DNA of 64,000 nt, from assembly GCA_027492035.1 (NCBI GenBank), contig JAOZFT010000004.1:496001-560000 (forward strand), written 5' to 3'. Source of the DNA: Thermoproteota archaeon (GTDB lineage Archaea; Korarchaeota; JAOZGF01; JAOZFZ01). Positions 19,407 through 27,031 of the stretch are shown here, piece by piece. Position numbers and translations under genes: made by a program. The stretch's first letter is position 1, and every line of letters begins with the position of its first letter. The notes below the pieces were generated by a model, which saw only the letters and a program-made list of their open reading frames with translations, did not search any database and had not been told where the DNA came from.

Positions 19407-19979
19407 TTAAACTTTCCCCTGTTTTGTTTCCAGTTCTTTCTTAATAACTGAATCAATTACGTGTTTGCATCTTAAACAAAAGTTAGGTCCTTTAAAGTCA
19501 GTGTCAAAAATGGTGTTGCTAAAATACATAACACATTTCCTGTTAATGCAATGTCTTAAGCCTAAAGTGTGCCCTAACTCATGTAAAGCCTCCTTTAAAG
19601 CCCTTTCTAATAACAGGTTTTCATCATATTCTAAGCCGTAAAAGGTTTGGTTTAATCTAGCAAGAGAAATTAAAGACAAAGGACCGTTAAACAGGGCTTC
19701 ACCGAAAACAAAGTTTAAGTTATTAGAGTAAGTGTCTTCACTCACTACAATTAAAGTTCTCCAATATCTTTTCAAGGTTTGTAGCATAGAGAAATGATTT
19801 ATTATTAAACTTGAATTGTATTGTTTCCTGTGAGGGTTAAAAGCTGAAGGGGGAATATTAAACCTTTCCCCGATCTTCACTTTTACCTCTACAAGAAACA
19901 AAGGAAGTTCTGTTTTTAAGTATTCCAAAACCGAACTAGGCACTTCTCCTATAGGCAAAATAAGAATTACAGGCTTCAT
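19407..19979 (-). CDS. amzA: archaemetzincin metalloprotease
   Basis: A 190-residue zinc peptidase. The extended site is HELGHTLGLRHC followed by INRKCVMYF, giving the family pattern HExxHxxGx3Cx4CxM, and a second metal site Cys-x2-Cys lies in FCLRCKHV sixteen residues later. The N-terminal ILILPIGEVPSSVLEYL is also typical. Family members are compact cytoplasmic aminopeptidase-like enzymes whose natural substrates are mostly unknown. The gene is 24 bases before pgp on the same strand and may form a two-gene operon with it. Confidence 0.93.
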   Translation of the reverse strand: MKPVILILPIGEVPSSVLEYLKTELPLFLVEVKVKIGERFNIPPSAFNPHRKQYNSSLIINHFSMLQTLKRYWRTLIVVSEDTYSNNLNFVFGEALFNGPLSLISLARLNQTFYGLEYDENLLLERALKEALHELGHTLGLRHCINRKCVMYFSNTIFDTDFKGPNFCLRCKHVIDSVIKKELETKQGKV

Positions 19980-20434
19980 ACAAACCTCAACGCATCCTCT
20001 TTAACACTTAACAAATTCATTCTAGCTTTTTTTAAACTTCTATTTCCAAAGCATAAATTGGTCAAAATTTAAGTGGATAGTTTTATCCTGCCTCTTTTCG
20101 TTTTTCTCCATTATCTCTGCTTATTAACTCTCGTAAGCTTTTTAATATTCAATAGCTTAACAGAACCTTTAATCCATACTTTAAAGAAGAACATTTAATT
20201 CTTTAATAAAATTAAATAACAATTTTTACTTAGAAAAATAGTCCTCTTTCAGTAATTTTTTAATTACTTTAAAAAAAAGAAAATAAAACAGTAAAATTTT
20301 TAATCAAAAAAGAAACAATTAAATTATTGAAAAAGAAAATGCTATAAATATGTAAAGGCTTTTTCTCTGTTTCATTTTTAAAACTTAACTTTTAAACTAG
20401 AGTCAAGGTTTTAAGAAAAAAGGGGAGAAAAGCA
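19980..20434. other. long AT-rich intergenic region upstream of the CARF-like regulator
   Basis: These 455 bases between divergent genes show no credible ORF. They are very AT-rich, with a perfect inverted repeat AGTAATT-tttt-AATTACT at 20251-20268 and TATA-like CTATAAATATG near 20342 and CTTTTAAAC near 20388. GGGGAG just before 20435 is the ribosome-binding site for the regulator. The size is unusual for this compact genome and suggests a regulatory region, possibly with an autoregulatory operator. Confidence 0.45.
20251..20268. repeat. 18-base inverted repeat, possible operator
   Basis: Seven-base arms AGTAATT and AATTACT are separated by four T residues. It lies about 170 bases upstream of the winged-helix CARF-like gene. 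In such AT-rich DNA a repeat of this size can arise by chance, so the operator reading is tentative. Confidence 0.3.
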
Positions 20435-21073
20435 ATGAAGGAGTTAAATCTAGAAAAATTAAGAGAAATCTTGAAAAACCCCACAAAAAGAAAAATAGTT
20501 GAGTACCTCTGTTTAAAGGGAAAAGGGGACTTTGCAGAAATTACCAGAAGTATACCTACCTCCAAAAGAGTAGATTACCATGTTAGATTCCTATTCTTGG
20601 AAAGGGTACTGGAAAAGTTAGGCCGCGGAACCTACACTGTAAACCCAACAATTCTCTGCATGGTTAGGTCAATATTGGCAATACAGAAACCGTTAATGAT
20701 TGTAGGGGGAATAAAAGATGAAATGGAGTATAATCTAGATGTGTATTCGTCTCTAGAACCTTATGGTTATAAACCGGACAAAATAACCTATTTTGCGCCT
20801 TCAGAAACACGGAAGAAGCTAACAGGAAAAATTAAGAAAGGAGTGGAATTTAAGACATACCCTGAAGAAGTTCTTAAAAATGACTTAAGGAAAGTTTCAA
20901 GGGAAGTGGAAGAATTTATCCTGGAAAACCTTCAGAACTATGAACTCTTAATAGATTTAACGAGTGGAACAAAGCCTGTCATTATTTCTTTATTGCAAGA
21001 TTCCATAAAGTACAACTTAAAGGCGCTTTACTTTAGTGGACGTCGTGTTGACTGGGTTAACCAACCCTATTAA
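20435..21073 (+). CDS. winged-helix regulator with C-terminal CARF-like domain
   Basis: A 212-residue protein in two parts. Residues 1 to about 75 look like an ArsR-type winged helix (LKNPTKRKIVEYLCLKG, then TSKRVDYHVRFLFLERV, and a wing RGTYTVNP). Residues about 85-212 look like a Rossmann-like CARF ligand-binding domain: PLMIVGGI starts it, and the loop LLIDLTSGTKPVIISLL matches the DxTxGTK signature of Csm6/Csx1/Csa3-type proteins. CARF domains bind cyclic oligoadenylates made by type III CRISPR systems. The order here (HTH first, CARF last) is the reverse of Csa3, and no cas gene or repeat array is in the window. It may answer a nucleotide second messenger. GGGGAG precedes the ATG. Confidence 0.6.
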   Translation: MKELNLEKLREILKNPTKRKIVEYLCLKGKGDFAEITRSIPTSKRVDYHVRFLFLERVLEKLGRGTYTVNPTILCMVRSILAIQKPLMIVGGIKDEMEYNLDVYSSLEPYGYKPDKITYFAPSETRKKLTGKIKKGVEFKTYPEEVLKNDLRKVSREVEEFILENLQNYELLIDLTSGTKPVIISLLQDSIKYNLKALYFSGRRVDWVNQPY

Positions 21074-21681
21074 TTAGCTCTGTCTCTCTATTTAACCCGA
21101 GTTCTTATAATTTAGTGTTAATAATAAAATACTTCAATAAATTTATAAACACAAACATTCGTAACTTAACTATAACTCACCTATACTTGTTATATACTTC
21201 TGGAATTATATCCAAAAATAAAATAAACACAAAGGAGTCACCCTGCCTGCTGATTTAAATCAGTTTAGGGAATTCAATATTAAAGGCCTTTTACTCTTGA
21301 AAAGAAGCTTAAGGAGCTGGAAGGAAATAACAACAGGTGAAAACGTTAGGATGCTGTGAGAAGGTCGAAACTTATTTTTCAGCTTTCAAAAGCAATAAAA
21401 ATTTTCTCTCTTAAAATGTGGCCGATAACCAGCAAAGCAGCTTTCTGACTTATTTGTACCAAGATAAAAAAGTTAATGATTCTTTTTGGATTTCACCAAT
21501 TTTCGACAAGTCAAAAATGGAAGTGTAGGAGTTTCCAAGTTAAATCCAGCCCCTAATTTTGAAAGAAGAAACAAAGTAAAAATCCTTCGAGGGTCGAGGG
21601 ATCTAGGACCAAAGACGCCTAATGAACTTTCAACTTTTTGATAAAACCCCTGCACTTCTTAGTAGAGTTTTTGTTGATTCC
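21074..21681. other. 608-base region without a convincing gene
   Basis: Both strands carry only short open frames without ribosome-binding sites (the longest, 60 codons on the minus strand near 21473-21655, begins at a GTG with no purine-rich leader and has no recognisable motif). A 14-base palindrome CTGATTTAAATCAG sits at 21250-21263, flanked by CCCT and AGGG that could lengthen a hairpin. A G-rich patch GAGGGTCGAGGG lies near 21589. It could hold a non-coding RNA or a decayed gene; I see no direct repeats of CRISPR type and no tRNA fold. Confidence 0.4.
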
Positions 21682-22341
21682 TCAAATTAAAATTTTAGTG
21701 CAGAGAGTTTTCTTTTCTTCCAAGACTTTCAAAACTCTTTCGGGATACATACCGTTAACTATAAAGCATTGTGTAACAAAACGTCTTAAAAGAAGTTTTG
21801 GAAGGTAATTATCTACACATGAACATATCTTGGAAAGGGTTTCGCAACTGATTTCATGTAACAATTTAGCATTTCTCTTCTTCTTTGGGTCTTTCTCAAA
21901 GATTCCATCTACATCTTTAACGAGGACAAGTTTCGGTGCACAAAGTAAACTTGCGATGTAGCAAGAGATGGAGTCGGAGGTTACTTCCCATGAATGTTTT
22001 AACGCGTCTGTAGAAAAAATAAGATTTGAAGGAAGTAGAATAGGTAATTTACCTCTTGAACTTATTTTTTTTACTTCCATAAGGGTTCTGCATAAAACAG
22101 CTTCAGGGTACAAGCTGTTTAAAAGAAAACCGTATTGATCCATGGCTAGAACAGCCATTTTATGCGCCGCAGAATCTGTCAACTTTAATTCCTCACTAAC
22201 CTTTCTAACAGTGTCCGCGAAAACGCCTCCTCCAGGTATGACCAACACTTTCTTTCCTGTTTCAGCCAGTAACTCTAAGATTCTCCTTATCTTTTCAGGA
22301 TGTTTCAGTAAACTTCCCCCTATTTTCACAACTGCCTCCAA
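21682..22341 (-). CDS. amino-acid-kinase-fold phosphotransferase, MfnE-like
   Basis: A 219-residue member of the amino-acid kinase family. The ATP/phosphate loops are VVKIGGSLLKHPEKI at the N-terminus and VLVIPGGGVFADTVR near residue 33; the substrate/nucleotide region has WEVTSDSISCYIASLL and LVLVKDVDGIFEKDP. This arrangement resembles archaeal MfnE ([5-(aminomethyl)furan-3-yl]methyl phosphate kinase of methanofuran synthesis) and its uncharacterised relatives more than carbamate or aspartate kinases. Without other mfn genes in view, the substrate remains open. The gene ends beside the empty 21.1-21.7 kb stretch and precedes porB on the same strand with an 80-base gap. Confidence 0.6.
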   Translation of the reverse strand: MEAVVKIGGSLLKHPEKIRRILELLAETGKKVLVIPGGGVFADTVRKVSEELKLTDSAAHKMAVLAMDQYGFLLNSLYPEAVLCRTLMEVKKISSRGKLPILLPSNLIFSTDALKHSWEVTSDSISCYIASLLCAPKLVLVKDVDGIFEKDPKKKRNAKLLHEISCETLSKICSCVDNYLPKLLLRRFVTQCFIVNGMYPERVLKVLEEKKTLCTKILI

Positions 22342-22421
22342 ATTGCCTCCCTTTCTGGGAAAAAAAGTTTTAAAAAAAATATAAAGTGAAAGTTTTTTTA
22401 AAAGGTAAAAAATAGTTTTCT

Positions 22422-23342
22422 TTATTTCTTTTTGTATATTTCCGCTATTTTAAGGTACTTCTCCCAGTTCTCATTAATTAATTCTTGGTAATATTCAATT
22501 TTCTCCTTTGACTTAATTATTTCTTTAAACCTCCCCTGTAGTTTTAAGTAACTTTCCACAGGTTTCTTTTTAGCTTTTCCCTCAGCTATCATTTTGCTGA
22601 AACCAGTAAACTGGAAAACTCCATCTTCAAATTCCCAAAGAATCCATGCTCCTGTTTGAACAGCTAATTTACCTATTTCTATCGTGAACCCAGGGTCATA
22701 TCTCCAACCAGGTGGGCAGGGGCTTAAATCTATTACTACTCTACTTCCTTTCCTCTCTTTAGCTTTCTGAAATTTACTGTAGAAATCCATTAAGTAGGAA
22801 GGCGTGACAGTGGCCACATACCTTGCACCATTCGCAATCATAATAAAACCCAAATCCTTTCTTTTCTCTGTTTTGCCTTTAGGTGTAGTAGTTGTCCAAG
22901 CCCCGTAAGGAGTAGCTCCACTTCTCTGTATTCCAGTATTCATGTAAGCTTGATTATCATAGACAAGATAAATTATGTCTTCATTTCTTTCAACAGCACC
23001 ACTTAATGCCTGTATACCTATGTCATATGTTCCCCCATCCCCCGCTATTGCTATCACGTTGACATTCTTACCTTGAACTCTGTACCCTGCCTTTATGCCG
23101 CTTGCCATTGCCGCAGCTGAAGCGAAAGCTGTGTTTTTAAGAGGAACATCAACAGCTGTTTTCGGGAAAATACCTTGAATAACGGAAAGGCAGCAAGCCG
23201 GAACTGTCACTGTAGTATTTCTCCCTAAAATTTTAAGTACATGTCTAACTGCTAAAGCCATTGCACATCCTGCACAGGCCGCATGTCCAGGCATTAAGTA
23301 CTCTTGCAAAGGTATATCTTTGATAGACTTGACTTTACTCAT
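22422..23342 (-). CDS. porB: 2-oxoacid (pyruvate):ferredoxin oxidoreductase, beta subunit
   Basis: The thiamine-pyrophosphate subunit of a four-subunit 2-oxoacid:ferredoxin oxidoreductase. The cluster-ligand region is PGHAACAGCAMALAVRHVL with two of the conserved cysteines, plus PACCLSV; the TPP/Mg site is AGDGGTYDIGIQALSGA ending in VYDNQAYMNTG. The size (about 306 residues) and the QRSGATPYGAWTTTTP segment fit pyruvate synthase rather than 2-oxoglutarate or indolepyruvate enzymes. I prefer the ATG at 23342 with AAAGGTG eight bases upstream; a GTG at 23351 overlapping the porA stop is possible. It is the last gene of the porG-porD-porA-porB operon. Confidence 0.93.
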   Translation of the reverse strand: MSKVKSIKDIPLQEYLMPGHAACAGCAMALAVRHVLKILGRNTTVTVPACCLSVIQGIFPKTAVDVPLKNTAFASAAAMASGIKAGYRVQGKNVNVIAIAGDGGTYDIGIQALSGAVERNEDIIYLVYDNQAYMNTGIQRSGATPYGAWTTTTPKGKTEKRKDLGFIMIANGARYVATVTPSYLMDFYSKFQKAKERKGSRVVIDLSPCPPGWRYDPGFTIEIGKLAVQTGAWILWEFEDGVFQFTGFSKMIAEGKAKKKPVESYLKLQGRFKEIIKSKEKIEYYQELINENWEKYLKIAEIYKKK

Positions 23343-23347
23343 CTTTT

Positions 23348-24523
23348 TCACACCTTTAACTGTACGAAAATAGGTTCTGTTACTTTCTTTCCTTCTGTTA
23401 CTTTCTTCTTAGCTATTTTGTGGAATGAAACTATATCCTTAAAAGTTACGTCTCTTCCGCCTAAACCTACTATGAAGTTCAAAACTGGGGGTCTGTTTTC
23501 ACTTGGGTAAAGAGTTGACTTAACTTCTATTGAAAGAGGGCCTTCATGTCCATAAGAAACACTTCTATCCATAACCACTACAAGAGATTTATTTTCTAAG
23601 GCTTCACGTATTTCCTTGTTAGGGAAGGGCCTGAACATTTTAACCTTTACTAGACCAACTTTTTCACCTTCTGCTCTTAACCTGTCTACTGCAACCCTTG
23701 TTTCTTCGGCCATTGTCCCAAGTGCTAAAATAACTGATTCAGCGTCTTCAACTCTATACTTCTCAATTTTCCCAGTTTGCAGCAAACCTGAAACTTTCTC
23801 GTACTCTCTACTTATTTCATCAAAAATTTCACCGGCATTTCTATGGGCTTGATCCATCATTTCTGAAAATTCGTAATAATGCTCAGCTGTGGTTATTCCT
23901 CCAACTGAAAACGGGTTTTCGGGGTCTAATTTCCATAAAGGCTTGTAAGGTGGTAGAAAAGAGTCTGTTTCCTCGGGTGTTAAAATTTTCACAGGTGCAA
24001 ATGTATGCGACAAAAGGAAGGCATCCATGCAAATCATTACAGGCATTGAAACTTTCCTGTCTTCACCTAACCTGTAACCCTGTAGAACCATATCGTAAGC
24101 TTCTTGGTTGTTTGAAACATAAATTTGGATCCATCCAGTATCTCTATGGCTCATGGTATCTGTGTGGTCCACCCAAATAGACCATGGTGGAGCTAAAGCC
24201 CTATTTACTACAGGCATAACGATTGGAAGCCGTGCCCTTGCAACCCAGTGCACCATTTCACTCATGTAAAGTAAACCATGGGAACTAGTGGCTGTAAAGC
24301 TTCTTACACCTGTTGATTCAGCCCCTGTAACAGCTGCCAAAGCTGAATGTTCAGATTCAACAGTCATAAATTCAGCATCCATCTTTTTGCTTGAGATGAA
24401 TTCAGATAACATTTCCACGATTGTTGTTTGAGGGGTAATAGGGTAAGCTGCAACGAATTTAACTCTGCTTGACCATGCCCCGTAAGAGACAGCATGATTA
24501 GCTGTTAAAATTAAGGTTTCCAT
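23348..24523 (-). CDS. porA: 2-oxoacid (pyruvate):ferredoxin oxidoreductase, alpha subunit
   Basis: A 391-residue subunit providing the pyrimidine-binding domain and the transketolase-like C-terminal domain. The conserved YPITPQTTIVEML near residue 29 and ESEHSALAAVTGAESTGVR with the catalytic-helix acidic residue are present, followed by TATSSHGLLYMSEMVHWVA. The C-terminal half shows ALGTMAEETRVAVDRLR and VVVMDRSVSYGHEGPL. It makes the heterotetramer with PorB, PorD and PorG that oxidises pyruvate to acetyl-CoA and reduces ferredoxin, or runs in reverse. It starts three bases after porD ends. Confidence 0.94.
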   Translation of the reverse strand: METLILTANHAVSYGAWSSRVKFVAAYPITPQTTIVEMLSEFISSKKMDAEFMTVESEHSALAAVTGAESTGVRSFTATSSHGLLYMSEMVHWVARARLPIVMPVVNRALAPPWSIWVDHTDTMSHRDTGWIQIYVSNNQEAYDMVLQGYRLGEDRKVSMPVMICMDAFLLSHTFAPVKILTPEETDSFLPPYKPLWKLDPENPFSVGGITTAEHYYEFSEMMDQAHRNAGEIFDEISREYEKVSGLLQTGKIEKYRVEDAESVILALGTMAEETRVAVDRLRAEGEKVGLVKVKMFRPFPNKEIREALENKSLVVVMDRSVSYGHEGPLSIEVKSTLYPSENRPPVLNFIVGLGGRDVTFKDIVSFHKIAKKKVTEGKKVTEPIFVQLKV

Positions 24524-24526
24524 CTT

Positions 24527-24838
24527 CTACTCACCAAATTCCTCCACAACTTTATCAATAGCTTTAACAGGGCATTCATGGAAACAAATTAAGCATCCTT
24601 TACACCATACATAATCAACTTCAACTTTTCCATCATCTCGAAGTTTTATCGCTCTGTCTGGGCAGTAAGCCCAGCAAATTCTGCACCCTGTACATTTGTT
24701 TAAATCTACAACTGGCCTATATGTTCTCCAAAGACCTGTTTTACCACCAGCTCCTTCAGCGGGTTTAGATAATGGAGCAGGTGGGTATTCCTTCACTGAT
24801 TTCAAACCCATTTCTTTATCTACCTCTACCTTCCTCAA
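24527..24838 (-). CDS. porD: 2-oxoacid (pyruvate):ferredoxin oxidoreductase, delta (ferredoxin) subunit
   Basis: A 103-residue bacterial-type ferredoxin with two [4Fe-4S] motifs: CTGCRICWAYCPDRAI and CKGCLICFHECPVKAI. The leader (residues 1-45) includes the KTGLWRTYRPVVD segment seen in PorD, which positions the domain on the complex. It passes electrons from the TPP site to external ferredoxin. Its start overlaps the porG stop by four bases and it ends three bases before porA, marking tight translational coupling. Confidence 0.94.
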   Translation of the reverse strand: MRKVEVDKEMGLKSVKEYPPAPLSKPAEGAGGKTGLWRTYRPVVDLNKCTGCRICWAYCPDRAIKLRDDGKVEVDYVWCKGCLICFHECPVKAIDKVVEEFGE

Positions 24839-25422
24839 CTTAACTTTCTCGTTTCGTCATATGCTCTTTCAGCAGCTTCAATATTAAGTTTAAGGGCTTT
24901 AGGATTAAGTTTTTCACTAAAGTATTCCTCTATTCCTTTCGTTACACTTTCTAAACTGACAAGCTTAGAAGACTTAGCGACTGCGCCTGTCATGGGCATA
25001 TTTACCACAGGGAAACCTGCAACTTGAAGGTTTAGATCTAAACAAATCTTAGTTGCATCTACAACCCATGTCTCCACTTCCCCTAATCCAAACTTTTCCT
25101 TCAAAATTTTTTCAGATAAATTGGTGTTAATTGTTAAAACTCCTCTCTCTTTCAAATTCTCGAACACATTAACCATTTTCAGAAGCCTTTGATCCAAAAT
25201 AACAACGTAATCTGCTTTATAGATTAAACTGTGTATATAAATTTGGTTATTAGAAATCCTGGTAAAAGCCTTTATAGGTGCACCTCTCCGTTCAGCGCCA
25301 AACAATGGAAAGGCTGTTGCATACTTACCTTCTAGAAAAGAGGCTAAAGCCAGAATTCTAGATGCTGTGACTCCTCCTTGACCTCCCCTTCCTAACCACA
25401 TTATTTCTATTAAGTCATTCAT
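24835..25422 (-). CDS. porG: 2-oxoacid (pyruvate):ferredoxin oxidoreductase, gamma subunit
   Basis: The gamma subunit that closes over the coenzyme A site. IMWLGRGGQGGVTASRILA opens the domain and FPLFGAERRGAPIKAF follows near residue 40; the C-terminal region has GFPVVNMPMTGAVAKSS. The organisation as four separate genes in gamma-delta-alpha-beta order is the archaeal/hyperthermophile form of the enzyme. I start at the ATG at 25422 because GAAGGGG lies six bases upstream; an in-frame TTG at 25440 would add six residues. It is the first gene of the operon; its promoter should lie in 25441-25560. Confidence 0.94.
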   Translation of the reverse strand: MNDLIEIMWLGRGGQGGVTASRILALASFLEGKYATAFPLFGAERRGAPIKAFTRISNNQIYIHSLIYKADYVVILDQRLLKMVNVFENLKERGVLTINTNLSEKILKEKFGLGEVETWVVDATKICLDLNLQVAGFPVVNMPMTGAVAKSSKLVSLESVTKGIEEYFSEKLNPKALKLNIEAAERAYDETRKLS

Positions 25423-25580
25423 TTTTTTCCCCTTCTTCAAATTCTTTTTGGCCTAAATAAGAAAAAGGGATTGATTTTTTCCCAAATGAAGGGGTTTACC
25501 TTATATTTTAAAGTTTTTGTAAAAGAAATTTTCTTACCTCCGAGGCTAATGTTTTTCTATTTTCCCTTTATGGAAAGGGT

Positions 25581-25601
25581 TTCCGAATGATTCATTCAGA
25601 A
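25581..25601. promoter_or_regulatory. inverted repeat next to a TATA-like box, putative operator of the membrane protein/HTH pair
   Basis: The sequence contains GAATGA-t-TCATTC with outer TTC/GAA extension, nine of ten arm positions pairing. An AAATATTTAAACA box follows directly at about 25601-25613, about 40 bases before the ATG at 25649. A regulator bound here would cover the TATA box and block transcription, and the downstream HTH gene is an obvious candidate for autoregulation. Confidence 0.4.
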
Positions 25602-25648
25602 AATATTTAAACATAATTTTTTTTTTCCTTCTTTGGTGAACTTGAGCG

Positions 25649-26281
25649 ATGCTTGGTGCTCTACGTTTAGATTTGATTCTGGAATTAATCAGTGCAACTG
25701 TGAGTTTTTTAGTTGGTTATTTTTCTCTGAAAGCCTATAAAACAGTTGGAAACAAAAACTTACTCTACCTTTACTTCGGATTTATTATATTGGGTTTAGG
25801 TATGCTTTTCCGTGTAGTGTCACTAACTTTCCTTTTCGGAACTTTTAAGGCTTCAGAATTGTCTATTCCAGCCGTTAAAACACTCATAAATTACATGTCC
25901 CTAATTTACATTTTGTTGAAAATAATTTCGTACTGTTTTTTTGCATTTGTAGCGGTTGAACAAATAAAGGAGTCAAGTTTCTTACCCTTTGTTTTTTCAC
26001 TCGCACCTGTCTTCATTTACCATGCACAATTAGAGCTTATTTCTTTTGTTTTAATTTGTTTCGTTGCTATTCAGTACCTTTTCAATTTCTTAAATAAGAG
26101 AAGCATGGATAGATTACTTGTGTTTCTAGGTTTTGCTTTCATCACTATAAGCCACGTCTTCTTTGTTTTTACACCGGTAAGGACTAGTTTATTCATTTTT
26201 GGGCATGTATCCCAGTTTGTTGGTTTTATTTGTTTATTGATAATGCTTTTTAGGATAAGTGGAGTGGAAAAGGGTGCCTAA
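25649..26281 (+). CDS. polytopic membrane protein paired with an HTH regulator
   Basis: I do not recognise a named family. The 210 residues form about six or seven hydrophobic segments (for example around residues 8-28, 36-66, 86-106, 110-150, 158-172 and 182-202) with short polar loops and no catalytic motif. Similar archaeal membrane proteins are often found directly before small winged-helix genes, as here, where the next gene overlaps its end. This suggests a membrane sensor or a transporter-like subunit tied to a transcription factor. An inverted repeat and TATA-like box lie about 50 bases upstream. Confidence 0.65.
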   Translation: MLGALRLDLILELISATVSFLVGYFSLKAYKTVGNKNLLYLYFGFIILGLGMLFRVVSLTFLFGTFKASELSIPAVKTLINYMSLIYILLKIISYCFFAFVAVEQIKESSFLPFVFSLAPVFIYHAQLELISFVLICFVAIQYLFNFLNKRSMDRLLVFLGFAFITISHVFFVFTPVRTSLFIFGHVSQFVGFICLLIMLFRISGVEKGA

Positions 26282-26558
26282 CAAAGCCAGATACCGTTCT
26301 AAGATAAGGATAATGGTTGACATCTTAAGGGTAGTACAGAAGGAAGGCGAAACAAGGGTTACAAAGATTCTTTATGGTGCAAATTTGTCTCATGACAGAT
26401 TAAACAAGTACTTGGGTGAACTAATGAGCAGAGGATTAGTAACTTCTTTTGATCAGGAGGGATTAACCTTCTACTCCTTAACTGATAAAGGAAAAAGGTT
26501 TCTTTTTGAGTTTAGAAAATTTGAAAGATTTGCTGAAGCATTCGGTTTAGAAATATAG
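26274..26558 (+). CDS. small winged-helix transcription regulator (HTH_45 type)
   Basis: A protein of about 94 residues with one winged-helix domain: SKIRIMVDILRVVQ, TKILYGANLSHDRLNKYL as recognition helix region, GELMSRGLVT, and a wing ending FYSLTDKGKRFLFEF. This is the pattern of PF14947 (HTH_45) regulators common in archaea. It overlaps the end of the membrane-protein gene, so they are translationally coupled. I prefer the GTG at 26274, with GGAGTGG before it; a GTG five codons upstream is also open. It probably reports the membrane protein's state to DNA, perhaps at the inverted repeat near 25590. Confidence 0.78.
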   Translation: MPNKARYRSKIRIMVDILRVVQKEGETRVTKILYGANLSHDRLNKYLGELMSRGLVTSFDQEGLTFYSLTDKGKRFLFEFRKFERFAEAFGLEI

Positions 26559-26593
26559 TTTGTTCAGAAAGGCCTTTATTTTTTCAATAGGTT

Positions 26594-26875
26594 TCAACCT
26601 TTTTCCTCATCCACAAACCTTATTAAAGGTTTTTTCTCCAGCCCAATGATTTTTGCTCCAGGGTACTGCTTCTCAATGGCTTCCCTTAACTTCTCTTTAT
26701 CAATGTTTCCTTGCGTTTTAACGTGAACTACTGGTTTACCCGTGCCGTCATAAGTTACAGAGATTGAGTAGCTTCCTCCCCCTTCAGTTAACTCTCCAAT
26801 GCCCATATCTGAATCAAAGAATTCATCAAAACCGAAAAAATTGAGGAAACCCTTCCTTTTCTTCTTTCCCTCCAT
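26594..26875 (-). CDS. small conserved-looking archaeal protein of unknown function
   Basis: A 93-residue soluble protein. Residues 1-30 are basic then aromatic-rich (KRKGFLNFFGFDEFFDSD), residues 35-60 form a beta hairpin (GGSYSISVTYDGTGKPVVHV), and the end has a helix followed by YPGAKIIGLEKKPLIRFVD. The look recalls archaeal proteins sometimes annotated near gas-vesicle GvpH or small heat-shock families, but I cannot name it. A strong GGAGGGTGATG leader just before the ATG supports it as a real gene. It converges with the HTH gene and is divergent from the HAD-thg1 pair. Confidence 0.65.
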   Translation of the reverse strand: MEGKKKRKGFLNFFGFDEFFDSDMGIGELTEGGGSYSISVTYDGTGKPVVHVKTQGNIDKEKLREAIEKQYPGAKIIGLEKKPLIRFVDEEKG

Positions 26876-27031
26876 TACATCACCCTCCTTCCATCGGGAA
26901 AGGGAGGTAAAACTTTCTTCTTTTAAATATGGGTTAAAGTTTTTACTTTATGTAAAGAATACTCTCTACCAATTAAAATTTTTTGTCTCCATTTATTTGC
27001 AGCCCTATCTCTGTGAAGAGTTTGTGGGGTA

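Noticed and set aside
21473-21655. 60-codon minus-strand open frame in the gap after the CARF-like gene
   Set aside because: GTG start with no ribosome-binding site, no recognisable motif and low-complexity composition; treated as chance.
19980-21681. CRISPR array around the CARF-like regulator
   Set aside because: No repeated unit of 24-37 bases with regular spacing can be found in either flank.
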